Shown here: positions 7,035 to 10,297 of the stretch, piece by piece | Position numbering within the stretch: position 1 is the first letter of the stretch | Layout: the number at the start of each line of letters is the position of its first letter | NCBI GenBank assembly: GCA_002438685.1 | Contig: DJQG01000088.1 | Span: forward strand, 1 to 10,297 | Direction: 5' to 3' | Source: Ruminococcaceae bacterium UBA6392 | GTDB lineage: Bacteria > Bacillota > Clostridia > Oscillospirales > Acutalibacteraceae | DNA: 10,297 nt | Position numbers and translations under genes: made by a program | Notes under the pieces: generated by a model | Seen by the model: the letters and a program-made list of their open reading frames with translations, nothing else | The model's database searches: none | What the model was told of the DNA's origin: nothing

Positions 7035-7544
7035 TTTATCGATTTCCATTCGGCGTATAACTCCGCAGGCGATGCGGCTGCCGAATGTATCGGTCGAAGT
7101 GAAAGTGTCGGGGGAACTGTGAACTATCACGGTTCTCCCTTCTACTTGGCGTGGAATAAAACGGTCGGTGTAGGTTGCCATATATGCATATCCGTTGTTC
7201 GAGAAAATACTCGGCAGGTCGCCCATATGTCCTGGGTGATTCTGCGTGCTTTTTATATTTGTCTCATGTCGCTCGGGCGATACTTCAAGCTCGACATCCG
7301 TGCTTTTCAGATGCATTCCGGCACTTGTGAATGTCTCGGGTTCGCATACTGCGCCCTCGTGAATATGAACTGCGAACGGATCGTTTCTTGTCGGCATACC
7401 GGTGAGCTCTATTTCGACCATTGTTCCGTCGAGCCAAGGATAAAATCTCGCCGTGCCAGACATATCCGGAACGCTGCTGTTTCCCTTTATATCTGCCTGA
7501 AAATAGTAATAATCCGACAGCGTGTCGGAAGCTTTGTTAAACAT
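7026..7544 (-). CDS. Cu/Zn superoxide dismutase family protein, no signal peptide
   Basis: The 172-residue product is a Cu/Zn SOD homologue; the family converts superoxide to oxygen and hydrogen peroxide. All expected ligands are visible: copper H60 and H62 (AVHIHEG), bridging H78 (SAGMH), H142 (VIVHSSPD), and zinc H103, H106 and D109 (NHPGHMGDLP). The disulfide pair C67 and C160 (ACGVI) and the active-site arginine R157 are present. The loop between H78 and H103 is longer than usual and contains an extra His93. The N-terminus (MFNKASDTLSDYYYFQ) has no signal peptide, unlike most bacterial periplasmic or exported forms, so it looks cytoplasmic. AGGAGGA, read on the minus strand at 7557-7551, sits six bases before the ATG. 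A TATAAT at 7595-7590 on the same strand may be its -10 box, but no good -35 is present. Its 3' end overlaps the synthetase gene convergently by nine bases. Confidence 0.9.
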   Translation of the reverse strand: MFNKASDTLSDYYYFQADIKGNSSVPDMSGTARFYPWLDGTMVEIELTGMPTRNDPFAVHIHEGAVCEPETFTSAGMHLKSTDVELEVSPERHETNIKSTQNHPGHMGDLPSIFSNNGYAYMATYTDRFIPRQVEGRTVIVHSSPDTFTSTDTFGSRIACGVIRRMEIDKSL

Positions 7545-7597
7545 TTTGTTTCCTCCTGCGGGTATATTTGCTCCGAGAAGAAGCGCTATATTATATG

Positions 7598-7635
7598 AAA
7601 AATCACCCCTCAGCGTTAATGTCGAGGGGTGATTT
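7598..7635 (-). terminator. Intrinsic terminator of the phosphoesterase gene
   Basis: AAATCACCCCTC (7600-7611) and GAGGGGTGATTT (7624-7635) form a perfect 12-bp stem with a 12-base loop, starting nine bases after the phosphoesterase stop codon. On the minus strand the stem runs into TTTTTCATAT. No U-tract follows it on the plus strand, so it acts for minus-strand transcription only. It separates the phosphoesterase transcript from the SOD gene further along. Confidence 0.85.
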
Positions 7636-7644
7636 GCGATGTTT

Positions 7645-8988
7645 TCAGAAAATCATATCGCGCAGTTCAAAAATTTTATTTGCAAAGAAAAGATATATTT
7701 TCTGAAACAGGCTGTCTTTGTATTCCGTTTTTGACGGCGCGGATTTTGTCAGCTCATAGGAATCGAATATTTCGTTCGTGTCGCTCCGCAGAGCCTTTAT
7801 CGAAATCCTGCCCTCTGAGAAGTTCAGCAGAACATATGTCGGCGTGCGAAGCTGAATGCATTTTTCTGCGTACCACGGAGTTTTATCGGGCTGACCGTCA
7901 TAGTTGCAGCCGGAAGCAGTATTTGCTTCAAGATAGAGCGTGCCGCCGCTTTTAACTTTTTCGTTGCCGCGCATGAGTGCGGAACGGGTGTATATATGAT
8001 CGTGCCCGCTCAACACAAGATCGATATCATATTTGTCGAACATCTTGGAGAACAGCGGACGGTAGAAATTATCCTCTTCCTTGCGGCTGTAGATGCTGTA
8101 GTGCATAACAACTACGCGCCACAGGGCATAGGGATAAAAATTCATGGCTTCTTTTATCAGCTCTTCGTGGTCATAGGTCAGCACATTATTTGAGTTGAGC
8201 ACGATGAACAGTGCTTCGCCGCGCTTGAAATAGTAGCCTTTGCCTGCCGGACATTGAAGGAGTTCGCGGTCGAATCTGTTCGGGTTGTTGCTCCTTATCG
8301 AATAGAGCGGATAGTAGAAATCATGGTTGCCTATTACTGTAGCCACAGGGATGGAACGCATCAATTCGGGATTATAGAAAAGGTTGTATTGTGCTTGGGT
8401 TATGCCTGTTTCGACCTGATCTCCCGCGGAGATTATGAGCGAGATATTCGGCTCATATTTTACCGCCGCTTCAAGCGTATTGTTCCAACCGAGAGAGTCA
8501 TGCTTGAGAACTTCGTCAAGCTTTCTGTCGCCAGAACGTCCGATCTGCGTGTCGGAGACAAAGAGAATATTATATTCTTTGTCGCTGCCTGTGTTGAATG
8601 AGTATGTTTTCGACCATTTGCCGTTTTCGGCAACTCTGTAATAGTAAGTGGTGTTACTCTTGAGATTTTCGGCGGTCACATCGTTCTTCCATCCGTAGAG
8701 GACGGTGTGCGTGCGCTCGACTTTTAAAAACTTCCCGTTTTTCATCGAACTGTCCGTTGCAATCTCAAACATTACAACACAGTCCTTTGTAGGCGAGAGC
8801 CATGTGAAATTCATTCTCGATGGATCGCTTCCCGGAGACATGGAAACTGCCGAAGCATCATTCTTGAGCCTGTCCCAGTTTTCGTCCCATTCTTCCGCTG
8901 TTGCCGCGAACGAGCAGGGGAGAAAAACCGAGCAGAAAAGGAGTATCACTAACAGAACAGAGAGTATGCGCGTTGACCTTTGTTTCAT
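7645..8988 (-). CDS. Secreted purple-acid-phosphatase-like metallophosphoesterase
   Basis: From the chosen ATG the protein has 447 residues. Residues 1-30 form a signal peptide: basic QRSTR, a hydrophobic core SVLLVILLFCSVFL, and an AAT/ATA-type cleavage area near 28-31. A fibronectin-like PAP N-terminal domain follows at about 45-133 (NFTWLSP, TTYYYRV, SFNTG). The calcineurin-like metallophosphoesterase domain runs from about 139 to 340. It has metal motifs SDTQIG (D146), SAGDQ (D190), GNHD (220-223), MHYSIYS (H296) and SGHDH (H329, H331), giving a two-metal site for hydrolysing phosphate esters outside the cell. The substrate is unknown. The C-terminal part, after 345, is less conserved and ends with a hydrophobic-basic helix. 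The open frame continues upstream to 9123, but AAAGGTGAT immediately before 8988 and the clear signal peptide fix the start there. It stands alone with its own terminator. Confidence 0.92.
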   Translation of the reverse strand: MKQRSTRILSVLLVILLFCSVFLPCSFAATAEEWDENWDRLKNDASAVSMSPGSDPSRMNFTWLSPTKDCVVMFEIATDSSMKNGKFLKVERTHTVLYGWKNDVTAENLKSNTTYYYRVAENGKWSKTYSFNTGSDKEYNILFVSDTQIGRSGDRKLDEVLKHDSLGWNNTLEAAVKYEPNISLIISAGDQVETGITQAQYNLFYNPELMRSIPVATVIGNHDFYYPLYSIRSNNPNRFDRELLQCPAGKGYYFKRGEALFIVLNSNNVLTYDHEELIKEAMNFYPYALWRVVVMHYSIYSRKEEDNFYRPLFSKMFDKYDIDLVLSGHDHIYTRSALMRGNEKVKSGGTLYLEANTASGCNYDGQPDKTPWYAEKCIQLRTPTYVLLNFSEGRISIKALRSDTNEIFDSYELTKSAPSKTEYKDSLFQKIYLFFANKIFELRDMIF

Positions 8989-9088
8989 ATAATCACCTTT
9001 CTTATAAAAGTTATGCTCAAATTTCGCCCATAAAATCGGTGCGTATATGGACAAAATAAAGATTTTTTGCAGGATATAGCTTTTTAGC

Positions 9089-9117
9089 TTGCAAATTCGG
9101 GTGGAATATAATAGAAT
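9089..9117 (+). promoter_or_regulatory. Candidate promoter of the aminotransferase gene
   Basis: TTGCAA (9089-9094) and TAGAAT (9112-9117) are 17 bases apart, matching four and five of six consensus bases. A TATAAT at 9107-9112 is an alternative -10 with only a weak -35 (TTAGCT at 9084-9089). The 160-base divergent region 8989-9148 must also hold the minus-strand phosphoesterase promoter, for which I found no convincing pair of boxes. Confidence 0.45.
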
Positions 9118-9148
9118 ATACAAGATCTTTGTTTACGGAGGAATCAAC

Positions 9149-10297
9149 ATGACTTTTGAATCAATATCCAAAAAGGAGCTTGAAGAACTCCACTCTCAGC
9201 TCCTCGAAAAATACAACAGCTTCAAGGCGAAGAATCTCAAGCTCGACATGTCCAGAGGCAAGCCCTGCACCCAGCAGCTCGACCTTTCTATGGATATGCT
9301 CAAGATAAATGATGTCAAATCATCGACCGGACTTGAGTGCAGAAACTACGGAATTCTCGACGGTATCCCCGAATGCAAGGCGATTTTCTCCGAGATGCTC
9401 GAAGTCGCGGATAAGAATGTTATAGTCATGGGCAATTCGAGCCTCAATGTCATGTTTGATTTTATCGCGCAGTGCATGACTCACGGCGCAGGCGACAAGC
9501 CTTGGATGCAGCAGGGGAAGATAAAGTTCCTTTGCCCCGTTCCCGGATATGACAGACACTTCGGCATCTGCGAATATTTCGGTATCGAGATGATAAACGT
9601 TCCGCTTGTCGAAGGCGGTCCCGATATGGATCTTGTCGAAGAGCTTATAAAAGACAGCAGCGTAAAGGGTATGTTCTGCGTGCCGAAATACGCTAACCCC
9701 GACGGAACAACATATTCCTATGAAACCGTCCGCCGCATAGCGGCTCTCAAGCCCGCCGCGAACGATTTCAGAATAATCTGGGATAACGCTTATATCGTCC
9801 ATGACCTTAGAGAGACCCCTGACAAGCTTCTCAATATTTTCCCCGAATGCGAGAAGAATTCGACCGAGGATATGGTTATAGAGGTCGTTTCAACCTCGAA
9901 AGTCACATTCAGCGGCGCGGGCATTGCCGCACTTGCCGCCTCCGATAAGAATGTTGCGATGATAAAGAACCGCATGAAGACGCAGACTATCGGCTATGAT
10001 AAGATAAACCAGCTGCGCCATGCGAAGTTCCTTAAAAATATGGACGGCGTCAGAGCGCATATGAAAAAGCACGCCGCCATAATCGCGCCCAAGTTTGATG
10101 TTGTTCTCAAAGCGTTCAACGATGAACTCGGCGGAAAGGGTATAGCCGAATGGACCAACCCGAACGGCGGATATTTCATCAGCCTGAATGTTCTGAACGG
10201 CTGCGCGAAGCGCACGGTTGAGCTCTGCAAAGAGGCGGGCGTTGTACTCACTCCCGCGGGAGCTACTTATCCTCACGGCAAAGACCCTGATGATTCA
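9149..10297 (+). CDS. Class I aminotransferase, MocR/aspartate type (3' end missing)
   Basis: The first 383 codons are present and the frame is still open at the window end. The product is a fold-type I PLP aminotransferase of the group annotated as MocR-family or aspartate aminotransferase subclass 1c (PF12897-like), which moves an amino group between aspartate and 2-oxoglutarate. It has no DNA-binding domain. Visible features are the N-terminal LDMSRGKPCTQQLDLS (residues 32-47), the cofactor phosphate region MGNSSLNVMFD, PGYDRHFG, the aspartate and tyrosine contacts in CVPKYANPDG and WDNAYIVHDL, and the PLP-binding lysine Lys251 in STSKVTFSGAG. The expected full length is about 420-430 residues, so about 40 are missing. 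GGAGGAA at 9137-9143 fixes the ATG. It is transcribed away from the phosphoesterase gene. The precise amino donor is inferred from the family. Confidence 0.93.
   Translation, partial: MTFESISKKELEELHSQLLEKYNSFKAKNLKLDMSRGKPCTQQLDLSMDMLKINDVKSSTGLECRNYGILDGIPECKAIFSEMLEVADKNVIVMGNSSLNVMFDFIAQCMTHGAGDKPWMQQGKIKFLCPVPGYDRHFGICEYFGIEMINVPLVEGGPDMDLVEELIKDSSVKGMFCVPKYANPDGTTYSYETVRRIAALKPAANDFRIIWDNAYIVHDLRETPDKLLNIFPECEKNSTEDMVIEVVSTSKVTFSGAGIAALAASDKNVAMIKNRMKTQTIGYDKINQLRHAKFLKNMDGVRAHMKKHAAIIAPKFDVVLKAFNDELGGKGIAEWTNPNGGYFISLNVLNGCAKRTVELCKEAGVVLTPAGATYPHGKDPDDS

Noticed and set aside
7119..7598. Plus-strand open frame across the SOD gene
   Set aside because: The minus strand encodes a protein with every Cu/Zn SOD ligand and a perfect ribosome site, so this frame is a shadow.
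7035..7645. Remnant of a mobile element or CRISPR near the two minus-strand genes
   Set aside because: No repeats, spacers, transposase fragments or target-site duplications were seen; the 12-bp inverted repeat at 7600-7635 is explained as a terminator.
8989..9123. N-terminal extension of the phosphoesterase by 45 residues
   Set aside because: The ATG at 8988 has an AGGTGAT ribosome site and starts a textbook signal peptide; the extension is AT-rich intergenic sequence that must contain the promoter.

Overview
The window (about 10.3 kb, moderate GC) looks like chromosome from an anaerobic, low-to-mid-GC member of the Clostridia, probably an Oscillospiraceae/Ruminococcaceae-type gut bacterium. 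This is inferred from the two-subunit transketolase, the two-subunit-type Fe-S fumarase beta chain, strong AGGAGG-type ribosome binding sites, a DivIVA-like protein, a T-box riboswitch and a clostridial-style Cu/Zn SOD. No mobile element, CRISPR array, tRNA or rRNA was seen.

Region 1 (1-4409, + strand) is a tightly packed run of five genes with gaps of 20-24 bases and one TGATG overlap. They are the end of the transketolase N-terminal subunit, the transketolase C-terminal subunit, an unrecognised membrane-anchored protein that may be a beta-propeller, a DivIVA-like coiled-coil protein, and a fumarate hydratase beta subunit without its alpha partner beside it. The spacing suggests one operon mixing central carbon metabolism with cell-envelope or division functions.

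Region 2 (4424-7034, + strand) is the most interesting part. A near-consensus sigma-A promoter, with a palindrome exactly in its spacer, drives a complete T-box leader (Stem I with K-turn, GCGTTA-type Stem II region, Stem III, 14-base T-box, terminator). The best specifier reading is AUC (isoleucine). The leader does not precede an aminoacyl-tRNA synthetase, transporter or classical biosynthetic gene. It precedes an XRE-cupin regulator and an acyl-CoA synthetase of the medium-chain/branched-chain type. A coherent hypothesis is that isoleucine starvation switches on activation of a carboxylic acid such as 2-methylbutyrate, which is then reductively carboxylated to the isoleucine keto acid.

Region 3 (7026-8988, - strand) holds two genes. 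One is a Cu/Zn superoxide dismutase with all metal ligands but no signal peptide, whose 3' end overlaps the synthetase gene convergently by nine bases. The other is a secreted purple-acid-phosphatase-like metallophosphoesterase, ended by a 12-bp hairpin terminator.

Region 4 (8989-10297) is a divergent intergenic region followed by the start of a MocR-type class I aminotransferase (probably aspartate aminotransferase) that runs off the window end.
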